Source of the DNA: Galbibacter sp048266365
Lineage (GTDB): Bacteria; Bacteroidota; Bacteroidia; Flavobacteriales; Flavobacteriaceae
DNA length: 64,000 nt
Assembly (NCBI RefSeq): GCF_048266365.1
Contig: NZ_JBLWZP010000001.1
Span: 248,001 to 312,000 of the forward strand
Reading direction: 5' to 3'
The position numbers and the translations under genes are program-made. A model generated the notes under the pieces. The model worked only from the letters and a program-made list of their open reading frames with translations. It was not told the DNA's origin and did not search any database. Of the stretch, positions 24,903 to 34,340 are shown piece after piece (the stretch's first letter is position 1; each line of letters begins with the position of its first letter).

Positions 24903-27900
24903 TTAAAAGGTTAAATTAAGTCCAAGAGTTACAGTTACAGGCATTGGGAATTCACCAGCCTGGTAGCCACCCTCTTCCGGAGTATCACCGCTATAACTTT
25001 TAAAGTAATGTAAATTACTTCCGGTCAAGTAGAGACTCAGCGCTTGGATTTTATCACTGAAAGCAACAGTAGGTACATCATAGCTCAATGTGACTTCCCT
25101 TAATGCCAGATAGTCCGCTTTTTCCCAGAAGTTATTGTTGATGTAGGCCTCGCTGCCTCTAAAAATATTTCGTTGTACGTCAGTGAAAACAAATCGTGGA
25201 ATATCTGTATCCCTGTTTTCAGGAGTCCAAGATTGTAAAACCAAAGCGTCTTGATTTAAGTTCCCTTGTGTTTGTGCAATTCCTTTACCACGGATGTGGT
25301 TGTAAGCGATATGTCCTGTTGCAAAGTCGGTTTTCACATAAAGACCAATCCCTTTGTATTTGAAACTTGTAGTAAAACCTCCGACAAAATCAGGAGTCGT
25401 TCTACCGATCACCTTACGGTCATAGGAGTTGATGATATTATCATCGTTAAAATCCTTCCAAGCAACATCTCCAGGATATCTTTTGAATGGATCCGGAAGT
25501 AAATCATCCTGACGCTCAGCATGAGCATCAACCTCTGCCTGATCGGCATAGATATAATCTTGGACGTAAGTAACAACCATGTCGTTTCCAACGCGTTGTC
25601 CTTCTTGTAATCCTCCTACCCATTCCAATTCTCCTGAATCCGGGTTGTAGATTTGGTGTCCACCTTGACGGTTGTTTTCATTATCATTTTCCGGAAGATT
25701 AACCACATAATTTTTGATTTGAGACATGGTCGCTCCAAAATTCCAAGTAAAGTCTTGAGTACGGATAATATCTGCGTTTAACTGTAATTCAAAACCTTTG
25801 TTTCTAAGGGTACCGTTATTAGTGGTAATGGAACTAAATCCAGTCCAGTAGGGAAGGGTTAAACCTGCCAATTTATCTTTAACATCTCTGATGAAATATT
25901 CCCCGATAACACTTACACGGTTATTGAACAATCCTAGATCCAAACCAAAGTTTAGCGTTGTTGAACGCTCCCATTGTAGATCCGGAGTCGCTAGACCGGT
26001 ATTGGCGTAACCCGTTTGGCCATCATATACACCTTGGGATCCATAAGAACCATAAACTTGGTAATTTCCTAACACATCGATGTTTCCGTTCACCCCGTAA
26101 CTAACTCTAGGTTTGAATGTTGTAACGACATCGCTGATCCCTGAATTCATAAAGAAAGGCTCTTTATGTGCATTCCATGCAAAGGATGCTCCCGGGAAAA
26201 ATCCAAATTTATCATTAGCTAACCTGGATGAACCATCCTGTCTAAAGGTTAGACTTAAAAGGTATTTGTCATCAAAGTCATAATTTAAACGACCGAAAAG
26301 GGATACAATTCTATGTTCGGTTTCAAAACTGCTTGGGACTCCATTAGCTTCACTTCCCGCATTAAGGGTGTAGATGAAGTCTGTAGGAGAGCCTTTAGTT
26401 CCCGCCGAAGAAGAATAATAATTATCTTGGTAATACTCTGTACCTCCAAGTAAATCAAAGGTGTGGTTTCCTAAAACTTTGGTGTAGTTTAAGGTTGCTG
26501 TCACTTGATTCCTTAGGGTTCTTTCCAAGCTTGTAGAGGCATTTCTGGTAGTGATATAAGTACCACCATTCAAATAGGCCTTGTTGAATCGATCATTATG
26601 GTTGTTGATTGTAAAGTGGCTCGCTGTTACAGCAGCCTCTAATTCATCAGTTATCTCCCAATTCATTCCTACAGAGGCTTGCAAACGTTGTTCTAAGTTC
26701 TTACGAACAAATTTGTCCTGATAGTAAAGTGGGTTACCAAATCCGGAGTTTGTACCTTGATTGTATATATCAGATAATGAACCATCAGGATTGTTGTTGA
26801 ATACACGTGATGTTGGTGGTTGACCGGCAAAACGTCTAAATACGGTATCATCACCTCCAAGTGGGCTCTGTTTTAAATTTGAGTGCGAATAAATGATGTT
26901 CGAGTTTACTCTGAACTTGTCGGTGATTTTATAGCTTCCGCTAAATTTACCTGAAATTCGTTTAAACCCAGAACCTAGAATAAGTCCTTCATTATCTAAA
27001 TATCCTAGTCCTAAGTAATAAGACCCTTTTTCATTACCCCCATCAAAGGAAAGGTAATTATCAATGGTTCTACTGGATTGGTAAATATTATCACCAACCT
27101 CGTTCTCCATAAATAAAATCTGTCTGCTAGGATCTAGTGGATCTGCTACAGTTCCCCAACCTGGATACTGTAATAAGTATCTATTATCAGGAGTTAAAAA
27201 CTGGGTCGTAAACGGAGAGTCTGTTGTGTTTCCACCAGTTCCAAAACCAGTAGCTCCGTCAACAAAAGCACCAAAACCATTTGGATTATTAGTAGCCTCC
27301 CTGTAGTAGGCAACAGCTTGTCTGTTGTATCTGATAAAATCAGCAGCGCCAAGATAGGTAGGTGTTTTTCTTTTGTGGTTCATACTGAACTTCTGCTTGA
27401 AGTTGATGCTGGATCGTCCGGGTGTTCCTGTTTTAGTGGTAACCAAGATTACCCCATTGGCAGAACGTGCACCGTAGATAGCCGTAGCAGCTGCATCCTT
27501 TAGTACCTCGATGGATTCGATATCATCCGAGTTCAGTGCGTAAAAACTACCAGGGACGCCATCTATTAAAATCAGTGGTGAACCTGTACCGTTAAAGTTA
27601 GTTCCACCACGAAGTGTAATTTGTGGTGTAGCCCCAGGTTGTCCTGTAGTGTTCGTTACTCTTAATCCAGATATGGTACCTTGTAGCGCGGTAGCAGCAT
27701 TGGATCTTGTTGAGGTTTCCATAACGCGAGTATCTAATTTAGATACCGATGTGGTCAGTTTAGCCCTGGATTGTTTACCATATCCGGTTACAACCACCTC
27801 GTCCAGCATGGCGGTGTCTAATTGAAGACTCGCTTGGATAGTTGATTGATTTCCAACGACAACTTCCTGAGCCTTATAACTTACATAGCTAATGACAAGT

Positions 27901-28166
27901 ACATCCTCAGCACTAGCTTGTATACTGAAATTCCCGTCAAAATCGGTTTGAGTTCCAGTAGTGGTTCCTTTAATTAATACAGTGGCTCCCGGTAAAGGAG
28001 TCCCCAATTCGTCTAAGACGGTTCCGCTCACCTGCTTGCTCTGAGCAAATGCGGAAGATGTTACTAGCGAACATACTAAGAGCATCATCTGTATGCTTCT
28101 TCCAAAGCGAAGATGATTTTCTAAAATCAGGAACTTGGTCCTGATAAAATGATAGAAATTCTTCAT
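24903..28166 (-). CDS. nanO: SusC/RagA-family TonB-dependent transporter (NanO-like)
   Basis: 1087-aa outer-membrane transporter. Signal peptide ends at SAFAQS; a carboxypeptidase-regulatory-like domain follows (VSGTVLDELGTPLPGATVLIKG, about 45-120). Then come the SusC signature DEVVVTGYGKQ, a plug with LRGGTNFNGTGSPLILIDG and SIEVLKDAAATAIYGARSANGVILVTTK, and a long beta barrel ending in an aromatic (LNLTF). It takes up oligosaccharides or sialic acid with SusD and TonB energy. It has its own copy of the nan operator 44-58 bases before the ATG, downstream of the nanA stop. Confidence 0.95.
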   Translation of the reverse strand: MKNFYHFIRTKFLILENHLRFGRSIQMMLLVCSLVTSSAFAQSKQVSGTVLDELGTPLPGATVLIKGTTTGTQTDFDGNFSIQASAEDVLVISYVSYKAQEVVVGNQSTIQASLQLDTAMLDEVVVTGYGKQSRAKLTTSVSKLDTRVMETSTRSNAATALQGTISGLRVTNTTGQPGATPQITLRGGTNFNGTGSPLILIDGVPGSFYALNSDDIESIEVLKDAAATAIYGARSANGVILVTTKTGTPGRSSINFKQKFSMNHKRKTPTYLGAADFIRYNRQAVAYYREATNNPNGFGAFVDGATGFGTGGNTTDSPFTTQFLTPDNRYLLQYPGWGTVADPLDPSRQILFMENEVGDNIYQSSRTIDNYLSFDGGNEKGSYYLGLGYLDNEGLILGSGFKRISGKFSGSYKITDKFRVNSNIIYSHSNLKQSPLGGDDTVFRRFAGQPPTSRVFNNNPDGSLSDIYNQGTNSGFGNPLYYQDKFVRKNLEQRLQASVGMNWEITDELEAAVTASHFTINNHNDRFNKAYLNGGTYITTRNASTSLERTLRNQVTATLNYTKVLGNHTFDLLGGTEYYQDNYYSSSAGTKGSPTDFIYTLNAGSEANGVPSSFETEHRIVSLFGRLNYDFDDKYLLSLTFRQDGSSRLANDKFGFFPGASFAWNAHKEPFFMNSGISDVVTTFKPRVSYGVNGNIDVLGNYQVYGSYGSQGVYDGQTGYANTGLATPDLQWERSTTLNFGLDLGLFNNRVSVIGEYFIRDVKDKLAGLTLPYWTGFSSITTNNGTLRNKGFELQLNADIIRTQDFTWNFGATMSQIKNYVVNLPENDNENNRQGGHQIYNPDSGELEWVGGLQEGQRVGNDMVVTYVQDYIYADQAEVDAHAERQDDLLPDPFKRYPGDVAWKDFNDDNIINSYDRKVIGRTTPDFVGGFTTSFKYKGIGLYVKTDFATGHIAYNHIRGKGIAQTQGNLNQDALVLQSWTPENRDTDIPRFVFTDVQRNIFRGSEAYINNNFWEKADYLALREVTLSYDVPTVAFSDKIQALSLYLTGSNLHYFKSYSGDTPEEGGYQAGEFPMPVTVTLGLNLTF

Positions 28167-28209
28167 GAAATGTGTAGTTTAGTTATTGAATATTGATAGC
28201 TTAATTGTA

Positions 28210-28224
28210 TTATGTATAACATGC
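28210..28224 (-). promoter_or_regulatory. nan operator 2, upstream of susC
   Basis: TTATGTATAACATGC matches the 15-bp palindrome at 13 of 15 positions, keeping GTATAAC. It lies in the 75-base gap between the nanA stop and the susC ATG. I see no good -7 box next to it, unlike the other two copies. Confidence 0.65.
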
Positions 28225-28241
28225 TTGATCAAAAAAATCAC

Positions 28242-29159
28242 TTAAGATTCGCTTCTTGCAAAATCATCATGATTTAATTGAATAGATTTCATTTGATCTA
28301 AAGCTTGGTTTAACTGCGCATCAGTTAATGTGATGTGCGGTGATCTGCTGGGGCCACAATCTATTCCGAGGGCTCTCATAAAACTTTTTCCAGCACCGTT
28401 AAAGCCACCAAAGGCATCTAAGTTTTGAACAAATTTTATAGCACGACGCTGTAGTTCGTTAGCCTGCTCGTAATCCTGTATTTTATAACATTCTGAAATA
28501 GTACGGTATAAAGGTGCTAAATGGTTATAAGTACTACCTACCCAACCATGTCCGCCTAAAGAGATACTGTCGACGAACATTTCATCGATACCAAAATAAA
28601 ATTCCAGTTCCGGTTTTAATTTGTCCTTTAGTTCCATACAGAATTGGAAATCGATAATGTCATTATGGGTGAACTTAACACCCATAAAATTTGGGATTTC
28701 TGCAACAGCATGTGGAACAAAGTCTCTCATATCTAAATTCGCTCCTGATAGAACAGGAATATGGTAATAATAGAATGGAAGCTCAGGAGCAGCCATAGCT
28801 ACTTCTTTGCAATACTCAACGAGTTTACCTACGGATTTAATGGTAAAATAATAGGGTGCAAGTACCGCAATACCATCAGCTAGGATTGCAGAGTGCTTGG
28901 CAAGCTTAACAGCCTCAATAAGTGAGGTGTGTCCAACGTGATTTATCACTTTAAAATCCTCACTGCGTTGCCCGCTCCAAGCATCCATAAGCTCCATACG
29001 CTCCTTGGTTGAAAGTGAAACAAAGTCTCCAGTGGACCCATTGATAAAGGCGCCTTTAATAGCGTTGTTTTTCAAAAACTCTCCATAGGTGCTTATAAGC
29101 TCAGTATTTAAACTGTAATCCTCCCTCATGGGAGCATATGTTGCTGCTAGTAAATTCAT
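28242..29159 (-). CDS. nanA: N-acetylneuraminate lyase (DapA/NanA superfamily)
   Basis: 305-aa class I aldolase that splits Neu5Ac into ManNAc and pyruvate. The Schiff-base Lys is Lys162 in MGVKFTHND, the catalytic Tyr is Tyr132 in YYYHIPVLSG, and the pyruvate-carboxylate loop is GSTGD (41-45; an Asp where E. coli has Glu). The segment around HIPVLSGANLDM is lyase-like and not DapA-like. Length is typical. It is the first gene of the nanA-susC-susD unit, with its own operator at 29169-29183. Together with the epimerase it converts imported Neu5Ac to GlcNAc. Confidence 0.93.
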   Translation of the reverse strand: MNLLAATYAPMREDYSLNTELISTYGEFLKNNAIKGAFINGSTGDFVSLSTKERMELMDAWSGQRSEDFKVINHVGHTSLIEAVKLAKHSAILADGIAVLAPYYFTIKSVGKLVEYCKEVAMAAPELPFYYYHIPVLSGANLDMRDFVPHAVAEIPNFMGVKFTHNDIIDFQFCMELKDKLKPELEFYFGIDEMFVDSISLGGHGWVGSTYNHLAPLYRTISECYKIQDYEQANELQRRAIKFVQNLDAFGGFNGAGKSFMRALGIDCGPSRSPHITLTDAQLNQALDQMKSIQLNHDDFARSES

Positions 29160-29168
29160 ATATATGTA

Positions 29169-29192
29169 TTATGTATAACATAAGCAAATATA
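29169..29192 (-). promoter_or_regulatory. nan operator 3 and -7 box, nanA promoter
   Basis: TTATGTATAACATAA (29169-29183), 10 bases before the nanA ATG. One base beyond it the minus strand reads TATATTTG (complement of 29185-29192), the same -7 box as at the epimerase promoter. The predicted transcription start therefore lies inside the operator. Confidence 0.75.
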
Positions 29193-29298
29193 TGTAAAAA
29201 TTTGATATAGCCAAACTTAAGTTAAAAATTTGTTATTAAAATAAGAAATTTAGTGAGCCTATTGTACGTAAGGATTCCGCGTACTAATGTATATTTTT

Positions 29299-30099
29299 TT
29301 AGTTGTTATTGCCGTATTCCACGAGTGCCTTTAGATACAATTCGCTAAAAGCTGCAGAAGAAAATGGATTTTGACTGCTCACTAGATTTCTATCTTTTAT
29401 TGCAAAATTAGCCTTTGGAAATCCGGAACGATATTTAAGACCAAGTCTGCGAAGTCGCTTTCCTATTTTTCTGGAAACGGGCTTACCTTTCATGATAAAG
29501 CGTTCGATTACAAATTCCTCTATTGGAGAGACGGCACTTACCTTGTAGCCTATATAAGGATGCTTGTCTTTATCTATAGTCAGCAGTAGACTAGGTGCAT
29601 GACAGATTAGTCCCGTAGGCTTTTGATTTGCAGCAAATTGCTGTAATAGCAGTGGGATATGCTTGGAATGGGCCAAGTCAACCATTAGGCCTTGGCCTCC
29701 AGGGATGATCAAACCCATATATTCACTTTGATGTTCAAGAATGTACTTTAGAGATTTAGGATGCAAGAAGCTACTATCTTTTCTAATGAAATCCATGGCT
29801 TTAATCTTTAATTCCAGTTGTTCTTTCCAATACTTATCATGAAGACTCTCCTGATCTATACTAGGGGCTTTAGCCTCAGCTGTAGCAAAATCGACCTGGT
29901 AGCCTGCTTGTTTTAAGGCGTGATACGCCAGATAGAATTCGTTTAAGAACACACCGGTCTGTCTTAATTTTTTTCCTTGATTCAGGCTAAGAGTGTCTGC
30001 TGCGCTTAATACCATAACTATTTTATTTTGCGCAGTTAGGTAATTCGCAGTACACCCGGTGATGATTATCATAATAATGAAAGTTTTCAGATTGATCAT
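29299..30099 (-). CDS. DJ-1/PfpI-family protein with lipoprotein signal
   Basis: 266-aa exported member of the class I glutamine-amidotransferase-like (DJ-1/PfpI) superfamily. The first 20 residues are hydrophobic and end in ITGC, a lipobox. The core shows LIIPGGQGLMVDL and the nucleophile elbow ICHAPSLLL with the expected reactive Cys. An N-terminal region resembles the HSP31-like branch. The ATG at 30099 (MINLKTF) is preferred over the in-frame TTG at 30117. It follows the Crp-like regulator on the same strand by 63 bases, which may control it. Substrate unknown; family roles include glyoxal detoxification and chaperone activity. Confidence 0.8.
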   Translation of the reverse strand: MINLKTFIIMIIITGCTANYLTAQNKIVMVLSAADTLSLNQGKKLRQTGVFLNEFYLAYHALKQAGYQVDFATAEAKAPSIDQESLHDKYWKEQLELKIKAMDFIRKDSSFLHPKSLKYILEHQSEYMGLIIPGGQGLMVDLAHSKHIPLLLQQFAANQKPTGLICHAPSLLLTIDKDKHPYIGYKVSAVSPIEEFVIERFIMKGKPVSRKIGKRLRRLGLKYRSGFPKANFAIKDRNLVSSQNPFSSAAFSELYLKALVEYGNNN

Positions 30100-30162
30100 G
30101 GTTTTGTTTTTTAACAAAAATCATCAATCATCTACAGCGGTGCATTTACATAGGTAAAGATT

Positions 30163-30729
30163 TTAAATTTTGGATCGAATTCTGCTCAATTGAGTAGGAG
30201 TGATGCTTAAGTACGACGCAATATGGTATTGGTTGATGAGGTTCTCCAAACCCGGGTGCTCTTCTCTAAAGATATCATAACGCTTGGTGGCGTCTAAAGT
30301 AGCTAGTTCAATTTCTCTCTTTTCTTTGAGTGCAAATTTGTATTCTGCTAATCTTCGCGCCAGGCTTTCAATCTTTGGGAATTTTGCGTACAGCCCGGTG
30401 ACTTTATCATAATCCGCTATCAGCACACTACAGTCTGTCAGGCACTGGATGTTGATGGAATTGCGCTGCTTTGTGGTCAGGGAAACATAGGCCGCCACAA
30501 AATTTGAATTCGTAAAAAAAGTTTTGTTGTACTCTTTGCCGGCGCTGTTACGATAAAATGCTCGCATTACTCCGGTTTTAAGAAAACAGAGGGTGGATGC
30601 GTACTGACCTTCTACTGCAAAATAGTCGTCTTTTTCAAGTTGGGTTTCAGTAAACAATGTTGTAAAGGATTCCTTTTCAATAGGGGTTAAATCGACGAAG
30701 TTTTCTATATAAGCTCTAAGTGTATCCAT
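30163..30729 (-). CDS. Crp/Fnr-family transcriptional regulator
   Basis: 188-aa regulator with an N-terminal cyclic-nucleotide-binding-like beta roll (about 20-115; DYFAVEGQYASTLCFLKTGVMRAFY) and a C-terminal helix-turn-helix (HIASYLSITPTQLSRIR). There are no Fnr-type iron-sulfur cysteines. This compact subclass is common and poorly characterised in Flavobacteriia. It heads a likely two-gene unit with the PfpI lipoprotein. Confidence 0.88.
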   Translation of the reverse strand: MDTLRAYIENFVDLTPIEKESFTTLFTETQLEKDDYFAVEGQYASTLCFLKTGVMRAFYRNSAGKEYNKTFFTNSNFVAAYVSLTTKQRNSINIQCLTDCSVLIADYDKVTGLYAKFPKIESLARRLAEYKFALKEKREIELATLDATKRYDIFREEHPGLENLINQYHIASYLSITPTQLSRIRSKI

Positions 30730-30870
30730 GGTTGGTCAAAAATAATAGACCTGGTTTTGGTGGTTGATTAAAAGTGACCCCCAAGATACACTATTTTAAA
30801 ACTACTTCTGTAGGTTTATAAGATACAGTATTCAATAGGGCTTCATTATATTTGATTAAAATAAGCAAAG

Positions 30871-31230
30871 ATGGTTGTAAAAAAGCATAGTAGTAATGGG
30901 ATTGACATTGCGGAAGTTATATCCGACGATCTTCTGATTACCAACGAATCTGATGGATTAGATCTTGTTGGAACACTGTATTTTCAGGGCTATGATAGGG
31001 TAATTCTTTATAAGGAGAATATCGCAGCTCAATTTTTTGATCTCAAAAACGGACTAGCCGGGGAGGTTCTGCAAAAATTCTCCAACTACCGTATGCGACT
31101 TGTGATCGTAGGAGATTTCAAATCCTATAACTCAGAGAGTCTACAGGCATTTATCTACGAGTGTAATCAGGGGCGGATGGTCAATATGCTTGCTCAGCTC
31201 TCAGATGCTATTAAAAGTTTATCGAATTAA
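30871..31230 (+). CDS. DUF4180-family protein
   Basis: 119-aa cytoplasmic protein of the uncharacterised DUF4180 family, recognisable from IDIAEVISDDLLI, FQGYDRVILYKENI, FFDLKNGLAGE and LQKFSNYRMRLVIVGDF. The fold is likely alpha/beta. TATATTTG at 30847-30854 is a good -7 box 16 bases before the ATG. It stands 59 bases upstream of the FUSC membrane protein on the same strand, possibly co-transcribed. Function unknown. Confidence 0.85.
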   Translation: MVVKKHSSNGIDIAEVISDDLLITNESDGLDLVGTLYFQGYDRVILYKENIAAQFFDLKNGLAGEVLQKFSNYRMRLVIVGDFKSYNSESLQAFIYECNQGRMVNMLAQLSDAIKSLSN

Positions 31231-31289
31231 CGGTAATGCTACCTTAAATAAAGCTCGGGTCTATTCTTTTAAGTAATTTTGCATTTGCA

Positions 31290-32345
31290 ATGTGGAAAGA
31301 ACTATTTAGATTTAATAAGACAAATCGTGCCTGGCACCTTCCTATAGTGGCTGGTTCCTGTGTAGGTATTCCTTTGCTGATTGGATTTTTAATCCATGAT
31401 ATAGAAGCTGGAAAATTAGCCTCTCTAGGGGCGCTGACCATCTTATACATCCAATCGAATAAACTTGTGAATCGCATGATGATTCTGATGGTTTGTGGAT
31501 TTGGGTTTATTCTTTCCTTTTCCTATGGACTGATATTCTCATTTAATCTTTGGTTGACTCCAATCTTTTTAGGACTCTATACCTTTGGGGTTCACTATGC
31601 TTTGAATCGACTAGAACTTACCAAGCCTCCAGGTAATTTTTTTTTTATTATGGTGGCTTCCATTGCCATTACGATGCCGGCGCATTATTCAGATATCTCC
31701 GGTAGTATAGGAAATTTTGCTATGGGAGTTATGATTGCCTGTGTTATTGCTTTATTATACAGCATCATTGTTCTAAGCAAAATTAGCGACGCTCCGGCAG
31801 TAGTGGTGGTACAAAAGAACCTATATGTCAACATTACGGAATCTATAATATATAGTGTCATGGTTGCTTTGGCGTTGCTGGTCGGAATCCTGTTAAAACT
31901 TGAAAACCCCTATTGGGTTCCAATTTCTTGTATGGCGGTGATGCAGGGCATTAGTACCAAGCATATTTGGACTCGGGCTATGCAAAGGGTCCTTGGTACC
32001 TTTCTTGGTCTTGGACTCACCTGGCTCATCTTAGAAATGGACATTACTGTGCTCGGGATCTGTATAAGCATTCTAATCCTTCAAACAATTGTAGAGTTCT
32101 TAATTGTCAGAAACTACGCCATTGCCGCTATGTTTATCACAACCTTAACTATATTACTGGCCGAACCAAACATCAGTCTATTAGAGACTCCGGACCATTT
32201 AATGATTACCAGATTTTTCGATATCGTAGTAGGAAGTATTATTGGAGCCGTAGGAGGGTGGTTCTTGTACAATGAGAGGTTACATTTCTTTGCAAAAAAA
32301 CACGTCAAAAGGACTAAGGTTGTTCTTAGGAAATACAAATCCTAG
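31290..32345 (+). CDS. FUSC-family inner-membrane protein
   Basis: 351-aa membrane protein with about ten transmembrane helices in two sets (roughly residues 18-165 and 185-330) and a basic C-terminal tail (HVKRTKVVLRKYKS). The second half holds the FUSC-like segment NPYWVPISCMAVMQG and the histidine-arginine region KHIWTRAMQRVLGTFLGLG. FUSC proteins are aromatic-acid (fusaric-acid-type) efflux components. TAATTTTG at 31274-31281 may be its -7 box, so it could have its own promoter. Confidence 0.85.
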   Translation: MWKELFRFNKTNRAWHLPIVAGSCVGIPLLIGFLIHDIEAGKLASLGALTILYIQSNKLVNRMMILMVCGFGFILSFSYGLIFSFNLWLTPIFLGLYTFGVHYALNRLELTKPPGNFFFIMVASIAITMPAHYSDISGSIGNFAMGVMIACVIALLYSIIVLSKISDAPAVVVVQKNLYVNITESIIYSVMVALALLVGILLKLENPYWVPISCMAVMQGISTKHIWTRAMQRVLGTFLGLGLTWLILEMDITVLGICISILILQTIVEFLIVRNYAIAAMFITTLTILLAEPNISLLETPDHLMITRFFDIVVGSIIGAVGGWFLYNERLHFFAKKHVKRTKVVLRKYKS

Positions 32346-32359
32346 TGCAATGTCAACTA

Positions 32360-33076
32360 TTATCCAAGTTCTTTTTTAGCCTCCAAGTGTTGAATTAGGG
32401 CTGCCTTTACCATGGTGAAAGCGTGATCTTTGGCCTCTGCAAAAGAGATGTTGTAAAGACGATCTATGTGTTGTAATTCCTCTGGAAATTTACCTAATAG
32501 TTCATCGTAATAGCGATCTAAAACGTCAGTCTTTGGGAGCTCGTAATTGACTCGAAGTTGAAAGCGCCTTAATAAAGCATTATCTATGATTTCAGGGTGG
32601 TTGGTCGCGCAAATCAAAAGTGCATTTTCCGGGTAATAATCGATGAGTTGAATCAGGGTGTTTACCAGTCTTCGCATTTCGCCGACATCTTTATCATCGT
32701 TGCCTCTCGCTTTGCCAATCTGATCAAATTCATCTAAGAAAAGAATGGCTTTGTCTCTGGCGGCTTTATCAAACACCTGTTTGATGTTTTGGGAAGTTTC
32801 ACCGATGCGTGAACATACCACATTACTCAAATTAAGGATAAGAATCTTTTTGCCCAATGATTGTGCGATAGCTTTTGCCGTCATTGTTTTACCACAACCT
32901 GAACTTCCTTGCAGTAGTATCTTGTTGTTTACCGGAAGACCATAGGGGTGTAATTCTTCAATATAGGTATGTTCTTTAACCAGCTGTTCAAGCTGCTGCC
33001 TGCTGGTTTGACTTAGGACTACATCATTTAAAGCTACTTGTTCTCTATCGTTTATGGTAAGGTCGAATACATTCAT
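32360..33076 (-). CDS. AAA-family ATPase
   Basis: 238-aa single-module AAA ATPase. Walker A GSSGCGKT and Walker B AILFLDEFDQIG are intact; ALLICATNHPEIIDNALLRRF supplies sensor 1 and the arginine finger. The N-terminal ~40 residues are short and have no extra domain, and there is no protease or transmembrane segment. The ATG at 33076 (MNVFDLTIND) is preferred over an in-frame TTG at 33085. It converges on the FUSC gene with 14 bases between stops. Such small AAA ATPases often work with an unlinked partner; none is adjacent. Confidence 0.85.
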   Translation of the reverse strand: MNVFDLTINDREQVALNDVVLSQTSRQQLEQLVKEHTYIEELHPYGLPVNNKILLQGSSGCGKTMTAKAIAQSLGKKILILNLSNVVCSRIGETSQNIKQVFDKAARDKAILFLDEFDQIGKARGNDDKDVGEMRRLVNTLIQLIDYYPENALLICATNHPEIIDNALLRRFQLRVNYELPKTDVLDRYYDELLGKFPEELQHIDRLYNISFAEAKDHAFTMVKAALIQHLEAKKELG

Positions 33077-33258
33077 GGCTGCCAACTTTAGAATTTTTTA
33101 AACACACCCTTTGGAAAAAAGGCAAAAATACTAAAATTCATCTGGCTATATTTTAAATTTACAGTTTTAAAATACAGTTGTTTAGATTGACCCGAGTTAT
33201 AAAGGAAATCTTAAAAAAAACAGGAAAAGCGATAAATAGAATCACGTTTCCTGTCTTG

Positions 33259-33342
33259 TACCGGGAATGGGAATCGAACCCACACGCCCTAATGGACACA
33301 TGGCCCTCAACCATGCCTGTCTACCAGTTCCAGCACCCCGGT
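33259..33342 (-). tRNA. tRNA-Leu(GAG)
   Basis: 84-base class II tRNA on the minus strand. Acceptor stem ACCGGGG / TCCCGGT, D-arm with CTGGTAGAC, anticodon stem CATGG/CCATG around the loop TTGAGGG (anticodon GAG, reads CUC/CUU), long variable arm, T-loop GTTCGATTC. Discriminator A; CCA is not encoded. Confidence 0.95.
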
Positions 33343-33526
33343 GAATGGTTGGCAAAAGTAAAAAAAATATAGCGATAAGTTCAACTTTTTTGTGATTTTA
33401 TAAAAGTAATTAATTCTGAATGGCTCCTTGAAGAATTTCAGGCTTCAAAATTCGGAATTAGAGCTCTCCTTTGAATTAAAACCAGCCGTTAACTGTCTTT
33501 TGAATTATTGTTAATGCAGCCGCTCA

Positions 33527-34258
33527 CTACGGGTTCAATATCCTTTGCTCATAGGTGATTTCCCAACTTTGAGTAATCCGTTCATCTGGCATGTTCTTCA
33601 TGTCGATCCTCTCTATTAATCCTTTGTCATTTCGGGAGCTCATTACAATAGCAAGACGTGTGAGGGTACTGAAACCTTGAAGTTCTTGATTTGAAATTGT
33701 CATATCATATAGTAATGCATCAGGATCAATTAAAAATCTTGCCGGTATAGGAGATAGGTGTGGATGAACCCCCGTTTCTTCTCCATACAAGAATTCAACT
33801 TGATCAACTACATATTCTAAAATTTGTTTATTCTGTCCTATTTTGATAATTGTATCTTGTTGTGATATATAATAACCATTAGAAAAAGTGAACGCTATTT
33901 CTTCGGTTATCGAATCATAAACAGGACTATATATCAATTGTTTTGTGATCAGATCATTGCTATACTCAAAACCAAAAAGTAGTTTCCCATCTTCTTTATA
34001 TGTGGTCATTTGTCCCAGATCGTTATATCCAAATTCCATCAATAGATCATTTGATCTCTGGCTAATCATTCTATTGTGATTATCATACTCAAAGCTAAGC
34101 ACCAAGCTGTCATGCTCTCCAAAGGTTACTATTTCTTTCACGAAATACCCCATCTGAGGCTCACTTGTGGCCTGGTCATCATTACTGCAGGATACTCCTA
34201 TTACCAATATAAGAATGCCAAGGCCTATGTTTTTTAGTGTTTTAATAAAATGCATCAT
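33527..34258 (-). CDS. lipoprotein of unknown function
   Basis: 243-aa lipoprotein: signal peptide and lipobox VIGVSC (Cys about residue 24) followed by SNDDQ. The mature part is beta-rich with repeated short strands such as LVLSFEYDNHNRMIS, LMEFGYNDLGQMTTYK and LLFGFEYSNDLITKQL, the pattern of YD-repeat-like or DUF4595-type Bacteroidota lipoproteins. Probably faces the periplasm or cell surface. No functional clue from its neighbours. Confidence 0.75.
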   Translation of the reverse strand: MMHFIKTLKNIGLGILILVIGVSCSNDDQATSEPQMGYFVKEIVTFGEHDSLVLSFEYDNHNRMISQRSNDLLMEFGYNDLGQMTTYKEDGKLLFGFEYSNDLITKQLIYSPVYDSITEEIAFTFSNGYYISQQDTIIKIGQNKQILEYVVDQVEFLYGEETGVHPHLSPIPARFLIDPDALLYDMTISNQELQGFSTLTRLAIVMSSRNDKGLIERIDMKNMPDERITQSWEITYEQRILNP

Positions 34259-34340
34259 AAAAATTAGATTGTGATTGTTTCTTTAGTTCATGTTTTACTT
34301 GTGATAATTTATCATGTGGATGGCTATGGATTGTTTTACC

